Under the pieces are notes generated by a model that worked only from the letters and a program-made list of their open reading frames with translations, was not told where the DNA came from and made no database searches. A stretch of DNA of 64,000 bases. It comes from Chromohalobacter marismortui (GTDB lineage: Bacteria; Pseudomonadota; Gammaproteobacteria; Pseudomonadales; Halomonadaceae). Of this stretch, positions 19,395 through 28,033 are shown in pieces. Made by a program: the position numbers and the translations under genes. The stretch is from the NCBI RefSeq assembly GCF_004364315.1, contig NZ_SOBR01000002.1, positions 372,001 through 436,000 on the forward strand. The letters run 5' to 3'. How positions within the stretch are numbered: position 1 is the first letter of the stretch; each line of letters begins with the position of its first letter.

Positions 19395-20069
19395 TTATTG
19401 ACTGCGAGATCGCCAGTCGAGCCCCATTTGCCAAAAGTCGATCTCAAGGCGGGTCGCATCTCGAAAAATACCCACGAGCTCTTCGAAGCGCTGCTCGGTC
19501 ACACCGGCCAGTCGTTCGTCCAGCCATTCGATTTCACTGTGCATGGCGCTTTGGAATGCATCGCTTTCGTACATCGCGATCCAGGCATCGTAAGGGTTAT
19601 CGGCGCGTACCGTCGTGGACTCGCTGTTGAGCATATTGGCGATTTCCCCGTAGCCCACCAGGCACGGGGCCAGCGCCACGTGCATATCGAGTAGATCGCC
19701 CCGATTGCCGGCATCGAGCACATAGCGCGTGTAGGCCATGGTGGCCCGGTCTTCTGGTAATCGAGCCAAGTCATGGTCACTGATGCCCCATTGCCGGCAG
19801 TAGTCGACATGCAGCGTCAGCTCGGTATCGACGACGGCCTTGAGACCGTCAAAGGCTTGGCGCAGATCCGCCATATTGCGGCTTTTATAGATCGCCAGCG
19901 CATAGGCCCGCGCGAAATGCTGAAGAAACAGATAGTCCTGCTGGAGATAATAGCGAAAGGCACCCGGCTCGAGCGTACCGGTGCCTAGACGGCGCACGAA
20001 ATCGTGCTGGATATACGCCTGCCAGTCGGCCGCGCACGCGTTTTTGAGATCGTCGAAACGATAGGCCAT
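19395..20069 (-). CDS. tenA: Aminopyrimidine aminohydrolase TenA (thiaminase II)
   Basis: This 224-residue all-helical enzyme salvages thiamin breakdown products by releasing the hydroxymethyl-pyrimidine part. The catalytic Cys is at 136 in LAPCLVGYGEI, Asp45 lies in YYLQQDYLFLQ and Glu209 in RLEIDFW, all at the positions known for Bacillus TenA. The ATG at 20069 follows CGGAGACG. A TPP riboswitch lies upstream at 20153-20268, which independently supports the thiamin assignment. Confidence 0.95.
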   Translation of the reverse strand: MAYRFDDLKNACAADWQAYIQHDFVRRLGTGTLEPGAFRYYLQQDYLFLQHFARAYALAIYKSRNMADLRQAFDGLKAVVDTELTLHVDYCRQWGISDHDLARLPEDRATMAYTRYVLDAGNRGDLLDMHVALAPCLVGYGEIANMLNSESTTVRADNPYDAWIAMYESDAFQSAMHSEIEWLDERLAGVTEQRFEELVGIFRDATRLEIDFWQMGLDWRSRSQ

Positions 20070-20152
20070 GATCGTCTCCGGTCGTTGGCAAGTAGGATCC
20101 GGAGGCAGGCCACAGGGGACAGGCAGATGTGTTGTCACAGGCCCGCTTGATT

Positions 20153-20268
20153 CCCTACGCCAGTACCCGCCTGCACGTGCAGGCATTCGCCGGATCAGGT
20201 TCAACGGGTTAATGCGCTAGTCCGGCTCACGGACCTGCATCTCTCAGCCGGTCGCCCGGCACCCCGTC
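20153..20268 (-). promoter_or_regulatory. TPP riboswitch (thi box) controlling tenA
   Basis: Read on the minus strand, the thi-box core elements appear in order: GGGGTGC, GGCTGAGA, ACCCGTTGAACCTGATCCGG, AATGCC and GGCGTAGGGA. It lies about 85 bases upstream of tenA. An extra 20 bases sit between AATGCC and GGCGTAGGGA. They begin with TGCACGTGCAGG, which with flanking bases makes the self-complementary GCCTGCACGTGCAGGC. In standard TPP riboswitches these two blocks are nearly contiguous. Confidence 0.93.
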
Positions 20269-20377
20269 AAGCACGCTAGACACACTAGCCAACGGGCGGT
20301 TGTTTGTTCAACAACCGTGCTGGGATAAATGACGCTTTTCGATTTCCAACGGGACTGGATGGAGACCCGCTCGGCGT

Positions 20378-21787
20378 TTACTCGATGATCGAGGCGAAGC
20401 GATCGTTCAATCGTCTGAGTGCGGGCTTGAGCAGCGGCGCCGGCCGGTCGCGACGCATCAACGCCTCTTCCCCGGCGTAGCTGTAGGTGATCGCTTGCGC
20501 GGCGAGCCAGCGTAGCGGCTCGACTTCCCAGCGTTTGATCAGCTGACGATGACTGGCGTCGTTGAAGGCCCAGGGCATGCGCACCCGCTCGGTATCGCGC
20601 GCGAGAATCATCTCCGCCAGGGTGCGACCGAACAGGTGCGAGGCGGCCACCCCTTCGCCGGCGTAGCCGCCCGCGGTGGCAAGACCGCTGGCGCGATCGA
20701 GGATCGCATGCGGGCGGAAGTTGCGCGACAAGCCCAGCGAACCGCCCCAGCCATACTCGACCCTGACACCCTCCAGCGCGGGCAGGAGATCCACCAGCAG
20801 GTCCCGCCGCATGCGAATGGCCCCATCATCGATCGCCTGGTCGGCCTTGGACCGGGCGCCGAGATAATAGGTGCCGCGCGCACCGAAAACGATGCGCCCG
20901 TCGGCGGTGCGATGACCGTAATTGATCAACCGGCTGGCATCCGCGAAGGCGGGACGCTCGGCCATGCCGATCTCCTGCCAGCGGGCCTCCGACAGCGGCT
21001 CGGTGGCGATCACCAGGCTCTGCACCGGAATCACGTGGCGCTTGAAATCGAGGAACCGGTCGGCGTACCCCTCGGTCGCACACACGACCATCGGTGACTC
21101 GACGCTACCCTCGCGCGTGCTCACCTTGTGGTGCGCCAGGGTCTCGGCACGGCTCTGCTCGTAGATCGTCACGCCCAGGCGCTCGACGCACTCGGCCAGG
21201 CCGGTGACCAGCTTGACCGGGTTCAGCGTGGCGACCTGGCGGTGGTAGATGCCGCCGTAGCCGTTTCTGAATCGGGCCTTCTCCGAGAGTTGCTCGGCAT
21301 CCAGCCAGTAGCAGTTCGCCTCGCTGTGCCCCAGCTCATGCAGATGCTGCAGGTAGTCGCGCTGGATGGCGATCTGATCCCGGTAGCGAGCCGCCGCATA
21401 GATCGCGCCGCCCTTGTTGAAATCAGCCTCGATCCCCTCGAACGCCAGTACCCGGCCGACCTCATCGACGTTATCGGCCACCACGCCACAACAGGTTTGC
21501 CGTTCCGCCAATGGCAAGTCCCCGATATGCCGCTCCAGCCCGGCGAGGTTACCCACCACCCAGCCGCCATTGCGCCCCGACGCGCCATGACCGACACGCT
21601 CGGCCTCGAGCACGACGATCGCCCGCTCGGGGGCAAGGCGTTTCAGGTAATAAGCGGTCCATAGCCCGGTGAAGCCGGCACCGACGATGACAACGTCGGC
21701 CTGGACATGCGCGGTCAGGCGCGGGCGCGACGCCGGCCGCTCGTCCAGGGTGGTGCTCCAGAAGTTGCTAAGCGCATCAGTGTGCAT
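20378..21787 (-). CDS. FAD-dependent amine oxidoreductase (DAO/PuuB-like), copy A
   Basis: This 469-residue oxidoreductase of the D-amino-acid-oxidase fold has the FAD motif VVIVGAGFTGLWTAYYLKRL near residue 32, the GHGASGRNGGWV segment and GYAGEGVAASHLFGRTLA near the C-terminus. PuuB-type enzymes oxidise gamma-glutamyl-putrescine or related amines to the aldehyde. It is the last gene of the minus-strand amine cluster and starts 21 bases after the NhaC carrier gene ends. A second, diverged member of the family lies at 23275-24564. Confidence 0.85.
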   Translation of the reverse strand: MHTDALSNFWSTTLDERPASRPRLTAHVQADVVIVGAGFTGLWTAYYLKRLAPERAIVVLEAERVGHGASGRNGGWVVGNLAGLERHIGDLPLAERQTCCGVVADNVDEVGRVLAFEGIEADFNKGGAIYAAARYRDQIAIQRDYLQHLHELGHSEANCYWLDAEQLSEKARFRNGYGGIYHRQVATLNPVKLVTGLAECVERLGVTIYEQSRAETLAHHKVSTREGSVESPMVVCATEGYADRFLDFKRHVIPVQSLVIATEPLSEARWQEIGMAERPAFADASRLINYGHRTADGRIVFGARGTYYLGARSKADQAIDDGAIRMRRDLLVDLLPALEGVRVEYGWGGSLGLSRNFRPHAILDRASGLATAGGYAGEGVAASHLFGRTLAEMILARDTERVRMPWAFNDASHRQLIKRWEVEPLRWLAAQAITYSYAGEEALMRRDRPAPLLKPALRRLNDRFASIIE

Positions 21788-21808
21788 GGCGTATTCGCTC
21801 GTCCGAGA

Positions 21809-23173
21809 TCACATGTAGCCCAGCACCAGATACCCCGCGGCGGCAATACAGCCCGCGAGGGCCGCATAAGGCAACTGGGTGAAGGCGTGCTGGAAGGGCG
21901 TGCAGCCGCTGGCCTGGGCGGTCAGCACCGTGGCATCGGAATAGAAGCAGGCATGGCTGCCGAAGGTGCTGGCAGAGAGCGTGGCACCGATCACCAGCGT
22001 CATGTCGGCCCCGAGGTTCTGCCCCAGCACGGCGACGATCGGCAGGATGATCACGAACACGCCCCAGTTGGACCCGGTGGCAAAGGACACGAAGCCCATG
22101 ACGGTGAAAATGATGAAGGGCAGCATTTCCGCGCTGACCAGCGGCTCGACCGTGGTGATGACATAATCGGCGAGCCCCAGTGAGGTGTTGACCTCATTGA
22201 AGAGGAAGGCGGCCACCAGCACGGCCAGGGCATCCAGCATCGACTTGAAGCCTTCCAGGATGTTGTCGAAGGTCTGGCTGGGCGACAGCTTCTTGAACCC
22301 GATGAAGGCCACGATCATGCCGGCCAGGGTCACGAAGATGCCCATCAGGAAATCCAGATCGAACCACCAGGTAAAGAAGGCCAGTGACGCCATGGGCAGC
22401 AGAAAGGACCAGATGCTGCCTTTCGCATGGGTGTCCGCTTCGAGGTGAGCGATTTCATCATCGATGTGTTCGGCCCCGGGGGGCACGCACTGCCCTTGCT
22501 TTTCGGCACGCTGCTCGGCCTTCTTCATCGGGCCGAAGGCAGGAATCCAGCGCAAGATGAACAGCGGCACCAGGATCACCGCGACCCAGGGGTAGAACAT
22601 GAAAGGAATGGCCTGGATGTAGGTCCACACCCCCTGCCCATCTTCCGCGACGCCGTTGGTCTCGAGCAGGGCACCGAAGAAGACCGCCCAGGTCGAGATC
22701 GGGATCAACACGCTGATGGGCGCGGCGGTGGAGTCGACCACGTAGGCCAGCATTTCCCGGGAGGTCTTGAAGCGGTCGGTGACCTTGCGCATCGAGGTGC
22801 CGACGGCCAGGGAGTTCAGGTAGTCGTCGACGAACAGGATGATGCCCATGATCCAGCAGCCCAGCAGCGCGCGAGGCTTGTTGGTGGTATAGCGCATCAG
22901 CTTGTCGGCGAATGCCCGGGAGGAACCGGACTTGAGCAGCAGCGCGATGATGCTGCCCATCAAGCCGCAGACCATGATGACCCAGGCGACATCCGCATTG
23001 GTCATCACCGTGAGCAGATCCTCGGTGAGACTGCTCAAGGCATTGCCGGGGTCGATCATCAAGGTACCGATGAAGGCCCCCAGGACCAGGGGTTCGAGGG
23101 CCCGGCGAGTCCACAATGCCAGTATCAGGACGATTGCCGTGGGCAGCAGGACAAGGGGATTGTCATATTCCAT
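21809..23173 (-). CDS. NhaC-family antiporter/amine carrier
   Basis: This 454-residue membrane protein has about 11 predicted helices and NhaC family signatures: IILFVDDYLNSLAVG, DSTAAPISVLIPISTWAVFFG, SFATGSNWGVFVIILPI and ASTFGSHACFYSDATVLTAQASG. NhaC proteins exchange sodium for protons, but related members in amine or amino acid clusters act as substrate carriers. Its place between two amine oxidases suggests import of the amine used here, which is an inference from position. The ATG at 23173 follows GAGGTGAGA. Confidence 0.85.
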   Translation of the reverse strand: MEYDNPLVLLPTAIVLILALWTRRALEPLVLGAFIGTLMIDPGNALSSLTEDLLTVMTNADVAWVIMVCGLMGSIIALLLKSGSSRAFADKLMRYTTNKPRALLGCWIMGIILFVDDYLNSLAVGTSMRKVTDRFKTSREMLAYVVDSTAAPISVLIPISTWAVFFGALLETNGVAEDGQGVWTYIQAIPFMFYPWVAVILVPLFILRWIPAFGPMKKAEQRAEKQGQCVPPGAEHIDDEIAHLEADTHAKGSIWSFLLPMASLAFFTWWFDLDFLMGIFVTLAGMIVAFIGFKKLSPSQTFDNILEGFKSMLDALAVLVAAFLFNEVNTSLGLADYVITTVEPLVSAEMLPFIIFTVMGFVSFATGSNWGVFVIILPIVAVLGQNLGADMTLVIGATLSASTFGSHACFYSDATVLTAQASGCTPFQHAFTQLPYAALAGCIAAAGYLVLGYM

Positions 23174-23274
23174 CGTATCTCACCTCAGCGGAGTTGTTGT
23201 TGTGCCTTCGTGAATGACGGGAAGCCGAATTGTCAGGCGCCAAAGCGCCGCTAGTGCAGTTTTTCGCGTAATGG

Positions 23275-24564
23275 TTATTTGAGTTTTTCGAGTAATTGGT
23301 AGTACCACATGCCGGCCGCCAGCAGTGCATTGCCGAGCCGGTCATCGAGCGGGATGCGGATGTGGCGCACGTTGGCGAAGGCATCGAATTCCTCGAGCGT
23401 GCCGGAAACGGCATTGGCCATGATCTCGCCGACGATGTGCGAGGTAGCGATGCCGTGGCCGGAGTAGCCTTGGGCGTAGTAGACGTTGTCCGAGAGCTTG
23501 CCGAGCTGAGGAATGCGGTTGATCACGATGCCCGCCATGCCTTGCCATTGAAAATCGATGGCAACGCCCTTGAGTTGCGGGAAGGTGTGCTCCAGGCGCG
23601 GCCGCAGCTCAGCGGTGATGTCTTGTGAATCGCGTCCCGAGTAGTTGGCACCGCCACCGAAGAGAAGCCGCTTGTCGGCGGTCAGTCGGTAGTAATCGAG
23701 CACGAAACGCGTGTCATAGACCGCCAGATCCTCGGGGTCGATGGACTGCACCTGTTCGGGCGATAGCGGCGCCGTCGTCACGATGCCCAGCGATGCCGGA
23801 AACAACTTGCCCTTCAGCTGCTTGCGCTCGAGGCGGTGATAGGCGTTGCCGGCCAGGATCACGCTGTCGGCCGTTACCCGACCGTGCTCGCCGACCACCA
23901 CCGGCGTATCGCCATGCTCGATATCCACTACCGGCGAATGCTCGAAGATCCGCGCCCCCAGGCTTGCTGCCGCGCGGGCCTCCCCGAGGCACAGGTTGAG
24001 CGGATGCAGGTGCATGTTGTAATCGTTGCGGATCGCCCCGTGATAGAGCTCGGTGCCGACCACCTCGCGCACCGCCTTGGCATCCAGCCAGTGCACATGC
24101 TCGCCGATGGCATGGCGTTGCGATTCCTCGAAATCCTGTCGCAACGCCTTGATGTGGCTGGGCTTGTAGGCCGCCTGCAGGTGGCCGTGCTTGAGGTCGC
24201 AGGGGATCGCATACTTTTCGACCCGCTGCTTGATGATCCGATGCCCGCGCCAGCGCAGGTTCCAGACGAAGCGTTCGGCGTCATCGCCCAGCGTGTGGCG
24301 CATTTGTCGGGTCATGGCGTCCTGGCCGGAGAGGCTCCCGGTCACCTGCCCGCCGTTGCGGCCGCTGGCGCCCCAGCCGATCCGGTTGGCCTCGACGAGG
24401 GCCACGCGATAGCCGCGTTCGGCCAGCTCGACCGCCGTGGCCACGCCGGTGAAGCCGCCGCCGACGATCGCCACGTCGACCCGGTGCTCGCCTTCCAGGC
24501 GCGGATAGTCGGATTCCTGGACGATCGATGCGGTGTAGTAGGAAGCACAGCGTTGCTGGGTCAT
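23275..24564 (-). CDS. FAD-dependent amine oxidoreductase (PuuB-like), copy B
   Basis: This 429-residue protein resembles gamma-glutamylputrescine oxidoreductase. It begins with CASYYTASIVQESDYPRLEG, as PuuB does, followed by VAIVGGGFTGVATAVELAERG (FAD site), GWGASGRNGGQVTGSLSGQD, and a C-terminal QGYSGHGIATSHIVGEIMA. It oxidises an amine to aldehyde, hydrogen peroxide and ammonia in the cytoplasm. The ATG follows TAAGGAG. It starts nine bases after the ligase gene ends, so the two are in one operon. Confidence 0.88.
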   Translation of the reverse strand: MTQQRCASYYTASIVQESDYPRLEGEHRVDVAIVGGGFTGVATAVELAERGYRVALVEANRIGWGASGRNGGQVTGSLSGQDAMTRQMRHTLGDDAERFVWNLRWRGHRIIKQRVEKYAIPCDLKHGHLQAAYKPSHIKALRQDFEESQRHAIGEHVHWLDAKAVREVVGTELYHGAIRNDYNMHLHPLNLCLGEARAAASLGARIFEHSPVVDIEHGDTPVVVGEHGRVTADSVILAGNAYHRLERKQLKGKLFPASLGIVTTAPLSPEQVQSIDPEDLAVYDTRFVLDYYRLTADKRLLFGGGANYSGRDSQDITAELRPRLEHTFPQLKGVAIDFQWQGMAGIVINRIPQLGKLSDNVYYAQGYSGHGIATSHIVGEIMANAVSGTLEEFDAFANVRHIRIPLDDRLGNALLAAGMWYYQLLEKLK

Positions 24565-24573
24565 GCCTGCTCC

Positions 24574-25959
24574 TTAAAGACGGGAAAGATACGTCTGGCG
24601 GTCGACATCGGTGACCCGGGCCATGAGCTCTCGGGCCTCGTGACGCTTGATCCCGGCGTAGAGATCGCGATACGCCGTGCCGAAGATATCGGCCATGGCA
24701 GGCGAGGCGGCGAAGCGATCGAGCGCGGTGAGCCAGTCATGGGTGAGATGCTCGGGGCGCTGCCGCGCGTGGGCTGCGTCCTCGATGGCCGGGGGCGGCG
24801 CGATGCGTTGCTCGAGCCCATGCAGAATGCCCCCCAGCAGCGCCGTGGCGACCAGATAAGGATTGGCATCGGCGCCGGCCACGCGGTGTTCCAGACGCGC
24901 CGCGGCGCCTTGCCATTCCGGCACGCGCACGGCCGCACCGCGATGATCGCACCCCCAGGTGCACTCGATCGGTGCGAAGCTGTCGGGTTGAAAGCGCCGG
25001 TAGGAATTGCCGTGCGGCGCGAAGATCGCCTGACCATCGAGCAAGCTATGCATCACGCCGCCGATGGCCGCGTCGAGATGTCCGGCGCCGTTGTCGCGAT
25101 CGAAGATATTGTGGCCGTCCTCGTCGAGCACACTGACGTGCAGATGCATGCCCGATCCCGCCTGATCGGTGTAGGGCTTGGCCATGAAGGTGCTCGCCAG
25201 GCCGTGATGACGGGCGGCCTGGGCCACGAGACGCTTGAAGTACAGCGCATCGTCGGCGGCGGCCAGGGCATCCGGGCGGTGCCAGAGATTGACCTCGAAC
25301 TGCCCCGGCCCGAACTCGGCGATCAGCGTATCCGCCGGGATATTCTGGGCGTGGGCGAAGGCGCGGATGGTGTCGAGGACCGGCGCCACCGCGTCCATCG
25401 TCTCGAGCTCGTAGAGCTGCTGCCCCCGAGGCTCCCCACCCGGACACAGCGGCGCGGGCGGCATGGTCTTCAGCGCGTGCCGCGCCTCGGCATCGAGCAG
25501 GTAGAACTCCAGCTCGATGGCGACCACCGGCGTCCAGCCATGGCGACGAAAGCGCTCGACGACCGCGGCGAGCATGGCGCGCGGGTCCATGAAACTCGGC
25601 GTGCCGTTCAGATCGTGCAGGGTGGTGAGCACCTGGTGGCCCTTGGCCCAGGGCAGTGGCGTCAAGGTGCGCTCGTCTGCGTGACAGGCACCGTCGGGGT
25701 CGCCGATCGACTGCGACAGCCCGGTCAGCGCATCGTTGTCCTCGCTCCAGATATCCAGCGACTGCGTCGAGAGCGGCAGGCGCACCTGCCCCTCCATCAC
25801 CTTGTCGAGCTGGTCGGCGGGCACCCACTTGCCGCGCGGAATGCCGTTCATGTCGATGCACAACACGTCGACCCGGTCGGTGGCCGCTTCCTCGTGAGGG
25901 CGGTCGGTGCGTTGGGCATCGGTGCTGTGGGCAAACGGAGCCTGCGATATCTGCGCCAT
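24574..25959 (-). CDS. Glutamine-synthetase family gamma-glutamyl-amine ligase (PuuA-like)
   Basis: This 461-residue member of the glutamine synthetase superfamily has the usual beta-grasp N-domain, VLCIDMNGIPRGKWVP. Catalytic motifs include VVAIELEFYLLD, EFGPGQFEVNLWH (Glu ligands), GSGMHLHVSV (ATP/metal site) and the Arg-rich ECTWGCDHRGAAVRVP. In PuuA-type enzymes ATP is used to couple glutamate to an amine such as putrescine. This is the first gene of the cluster, transcribed from a promoter beside the TGTGATCACA palindromes. The amine cannot be named from sequence. Confidence 0.87.
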   Translation of the reverse strand: MAQISQAPFAHSTDAQRTDRPHEEAATDRVDVLCIDMNGIPRGKWVPADQLDKVMEGQVRLPLSTQSLDIWSEDNDALTGLSQSIGDPDGACHADERTLTPLPWAKGHQVLTTLHDLNGTPSFMDPRAMLAAVVERFRRHGWTPVVAIELEFYLLDAEARHALKTMPPAPLCPGGEPRGQQLYELETMDAVAPVLDTIRAFAHAQNIPADTLIAEFGPGQFEVNLWHRPDALAAADDALYFKRLVAQAARHHGLASTFMAKPYTDQAGSGMHLHVSVLDEDGHNIFDRDNGAGHLDAAIGGVMHSLLDGQAIFAPHGNSYRRFQPDSFAPIECTWGCDHRGAAVRVPEWQGAAARLEHRVAGADANPYLVATALLGGILHGLEQRIAPPPAIEDAAHARQRPEHLTHDWLTALDRFAASPAMADIFGTAYRDLYAGIKRHEARELMARVTDVDRQTYLSRL

Positions 25960-25988
25960 AGGGGACTCTCGATCTTGTGATGGTCCGG

Positions 25989-26012
25989 TGTGATCACATA
26001 TGTGTGATCACA
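25989..26012. promoter_or_regulatory. Paired TGTGATCACA operators of the amine cluster
   Basis: Two identical 10-bp palindromes, TGTGATCACA at 25989-25998 and 26003-26012, have centres 14 bp apart. They lie 30 bases upstream of the ligase start and 118 bases upstream of the divergent GntR-family gene. Palindromes of this size and position are usual binding sites for FCD-type GntR repressors, so the neighbouring regulator is the likely ligand. Confidence 0.75.
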
Positions 26013-26129
26013 CTAGCAGAGCCCCATCGACCCCACAAGCGAGCCGGTATCGTGATTGCCCCCGCCAGTTACGTTAAGCTGGAACGCCTGGCTCGGACTT
26101 TCATTTCGTAAAAGGCTTTGGCACATCGC

Positions 26130-26789
26130 ATGACCACGGAATCAACCGCCAGTCGTACGGCTTTTTCGCCCGATACCGCCTCGACCCGGCTTCACCGGGC
26201 CCTGCGCGTGCGTCTTTGCGAGGGTGATTTCACCCCCGGTGAAGTGATCTCGATTCGGCGCATCGCCGCGGAATACGACATCGGCACCATGCCGGCCCGC
26301 GAAGCGATACGCTGGCTGGTGACGGAGGGCGCGCTGATCTTCTCCGACAGCCGCAAGATCATCGTCCCCGAGCTGAGCCATGACCGGTTTCATGAAATCC
26401 TGTTCGCCAGAAAGAACCTGGAAACCGAGGTGTCGCGCCAGGCCTTCGACCATATCGGGGTCGCCGATATCGAAGCCCTGGAACGGATCGACGAGCAGAT
26501 CAACGACGCCATCGCCCAGGGCGACCTGGTCAGCTACATGCGCGGCAATTACCAGTTTCACTTCCATATCTACCGCCTGAGCCAATCGCAGGTGCTGTTG
26601 CCACTGGTCGAGATACTCTGGCTGCAATACGGCCCCAGCATGCGCTATATCTGCACGCGCTGGGGCGCATCGAGCATCGCCGACGACTATCATCGCGAAG
26701 TGACCCAGGCGCTCAGGCGCGGCGACCTGGCGTCGTTCTGCGAGGCGATTGCCGCGGATATCGAGCAGGGCATGCTGCTGCTGGAATGA
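26130..26789 (+). CDS. GntR-family (FCD) transcriptional regulator of the amine cluster
   Basis: This 219-residue regulator has an N-terminal winged helix with FTPGEVISIRRIAAEYDIGTMPAREAIRWLVTEGAL and a C-terminal helical FCD effector domain. The FCD metal/ligand residues appear in RGNYQFHFHIYRLS and in the DDYHREVTQALRRGD segment. It is divergent from the amine operon, with shared palindromes between them, so it most likely represses that operon until an amine or derivative binds. The ATG at 26130 is chosen over a TTG at 26118. Confidence 0.9.
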   Translation: MTTESTASRTAFSPDTASTRLHRALRVRLCEGDFTPGEVISIRRIAAEYDIGTMPAREAIRWLVTEGALIFSDSRKIIVPELSHDRFHEILFARKNLETEVSRQAFDHIGVADIEALERIDEQINDAIAQGDLVSYMRGNYQFHFHIYRLSQSQVLLPLVEILWLQYGPSMRYICTRWGASSIADDYHREVTQALRRGDLASFCEAIAADIEQGMLLLE

Positions 26790-26882
26790 CGAAGCCGCAC
26801 AATGATGGACGCTTTCAAACTGGTATGTTCTTCAGCTATACCGGTTGGGCCTAACCCTTACTATGATTGGCATGGTGGTGAT

Positions 26883-26902
26883 TTGCCTGGGCCTTCAGGC
26901 AA
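26883..26902. repeat. Hairpin between the GntR gene and the Phd/VapC pair
   Basis: TTGCCTG and CAGGCAA form a perfect 7-bp inverted repeat around a six-base loop, 33 bases upstream of the antitoxin start. No T-run follows, so it may be a toxin-antitoxin operator instead of a terminator. Confidence 0.45.
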
Positions 26903-26935
26903 GACTAAGCTAATTGGACTAAGCCCGGAGGTGTC

Positions 26936-27175
26936 ATGGACATCATCAATATGCACGACGCCAAGACGCGCCTCTCCCAGTTGGTGGACAAGGCCGCGAA
27001 GGGTGAGCCTTTCATCATCGCCAAGGCCGGCAAGCCAATGGCGCGGGTGATCGCCATCGATGCGCCGGAGCCCGTAAAGGGTCGTCGCCTGGGATTTCTC
27101 AAGGGGCAGATACGTGTACCGGAGGACTTTGACCGCCTCGGGGAAACGGACATTGCCGATTCCTTCGAGGTTTGA
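26936..27175 (+). CDS. Phd/YefM-family antitoxin
   Basis: This 79-residue antitoxin has an N-terminal DNA-binding domain, MHDAKTRLSQLVDKAAKGEPFIIAKAGKPMARVIA, which is the classic Phd/YefM sequence. The acidic C-terminal tail would neutralise the toxin. A GGAGG site precedes the ATG. Its TGA is directly followed by the ATG of the PIN-domain toxin, which indicates translational coupling. It likely represses its own promoter. Confidence 0.93.
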   Translation: MDIINMHDAKTRLSQLVDKAAKGEPFIIAKAGKPMARVIAIDAPEPVKGRRLGFLKGQIRVPEDFDRLGETDIADSFEV

Positions 27176-27562
27176 ATGAACCTGCTACTGGATACGCATG
27201 TGCTGCTGTGGGCGGCGGGTTTCCCCGAGCGCCTATCGGTGGAGGCTCGAGCGCTGATCGAGGATACGGAGAATCGGTTGTTTTTCAGTGCGGCAAGTAT
27301 CTGGGAAGTGACGATCAAGAACGGTTTGGGCAAGCCCGCTTTCCAGGTCGACCCTCACCTTTTCCGGCGTGGGCTGGTGGAAAACGGCTATGAGGAGCTG
27401 CCGATCATCAGCAGCCATACGCTCGCCATCAGTCATCTGCCGCCCATCCATCGCGACCCTTTCGACCGGATCCTGGTGGCCCAGGCGGAGTACGAAGGGA
27501 TTCTACTGCTGACCCGCGATGAGATGGTGGCTCGCTACCCCGGGCCGATCAGGCGGATCTGA
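27176..27562 (+). CDS. PIN-domain ribonuclease toxin (VapC-like)
   Basis: This 128-residue PIN-domain protein has the acidic active-site set in place: Asp6 in LLLDTHVLLWA, Glu44 in SIWEVTIK, Asp97 in HRDPFDRILVAQA and Asp115 in LLTRDEM. These residues bind metal for RNA cleavage. Together with the upstream Phd-type antitoxin it forms a type II toxin-antitoxin module. No mutation of key residues is seen, so it looks functional. Confidence 0.92.
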   Translation: MNLLLDTHVLLWAAGFPERLSVEARALIEDTENRLFFSAASIWEVTIKNGLGKPAFQVDPHLFRRGLVENGYEELPIISSHTLAISHLPPIHRDPFDRILVAQAEYEGILLLTRDEMVARYPGPIRRI

Positions 27563-27767
27563 AGCAGGGCCTGCCTTTATTGTCACTGCCAGCCCGGTTC
27601 TGTGAAACTACACGTTCATTGGTTCCTCGGCACCCGCTTCATGGACTACGATTTCCGCACTACGCTTGGAGCAGGAGCACATCGCCCAGCGCTGGTTTCT
27701 GGGGGCGCTGGGTCGATTCAAAGCGTGCCCTGCCAGCCGAGGGTACTCAACCAGGCATCATGACAAC

Positions 27768-27911
27768 TCAACATCCCTTCTTCTCGCGGCGACATCGGGC
27801 CGAGCAGTAGATGACATGCTCCCAATCCCGCGCCCACTTCTTGCGCCAGGCAAAGGGGCGCTGGCACACCGGGCAAATCTTGGTGGGGAGGTGAGGTTTG
27901 CGATGCGGCAT
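27768..27911 (-). CDS. DUF2256 zinc-ribbon-like small protein
   Basis: This 47-residue protein starts [24 protein letters not shown] and ends with [13 protein letters not shown], the full DUF2256 pattern with two CxxC/CxxxC cysteine pairs that likely bind zinc. The function is unknown. In other genomes it often neighbours photolyase-type genes, but none is seen here. The ATG at 27911 begins exactly at the family start. The 205 bases between the VapC gene and this one hold nothing recognisable. Confidence 0.85.
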   Translation of the reverse strand: MPHRKPHLPTKICPVCQRPFAWRKKWARDWEHVIYCSARCRREKKGC

Positions 27912-28033
27912 CAAGGCGTCTCCCGAAGATGGCCGGATCACCATAGCGAACATGCACCCTCCGCCCAAGTCGTGCATGCTGGTAGGCAAAGATCTAACGA
28001 CATCACGGTAGCCAGGACAGGCAAGGGGGATGC

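Noticed and set aside
23836-25980. 714-codon plus-strand frame across the PuuB-like and ligase genes
   Set aside because: It runs opposite two well-supported genes, spans their junction and has no ribosome site or recognisable domain.
26883-26902. Rho-independent terminator of the GntR gene
   Set aside because: The hairpin has no T-run on either side and is nearer to the antitoxin promoter, so it was listed only as a repeat.
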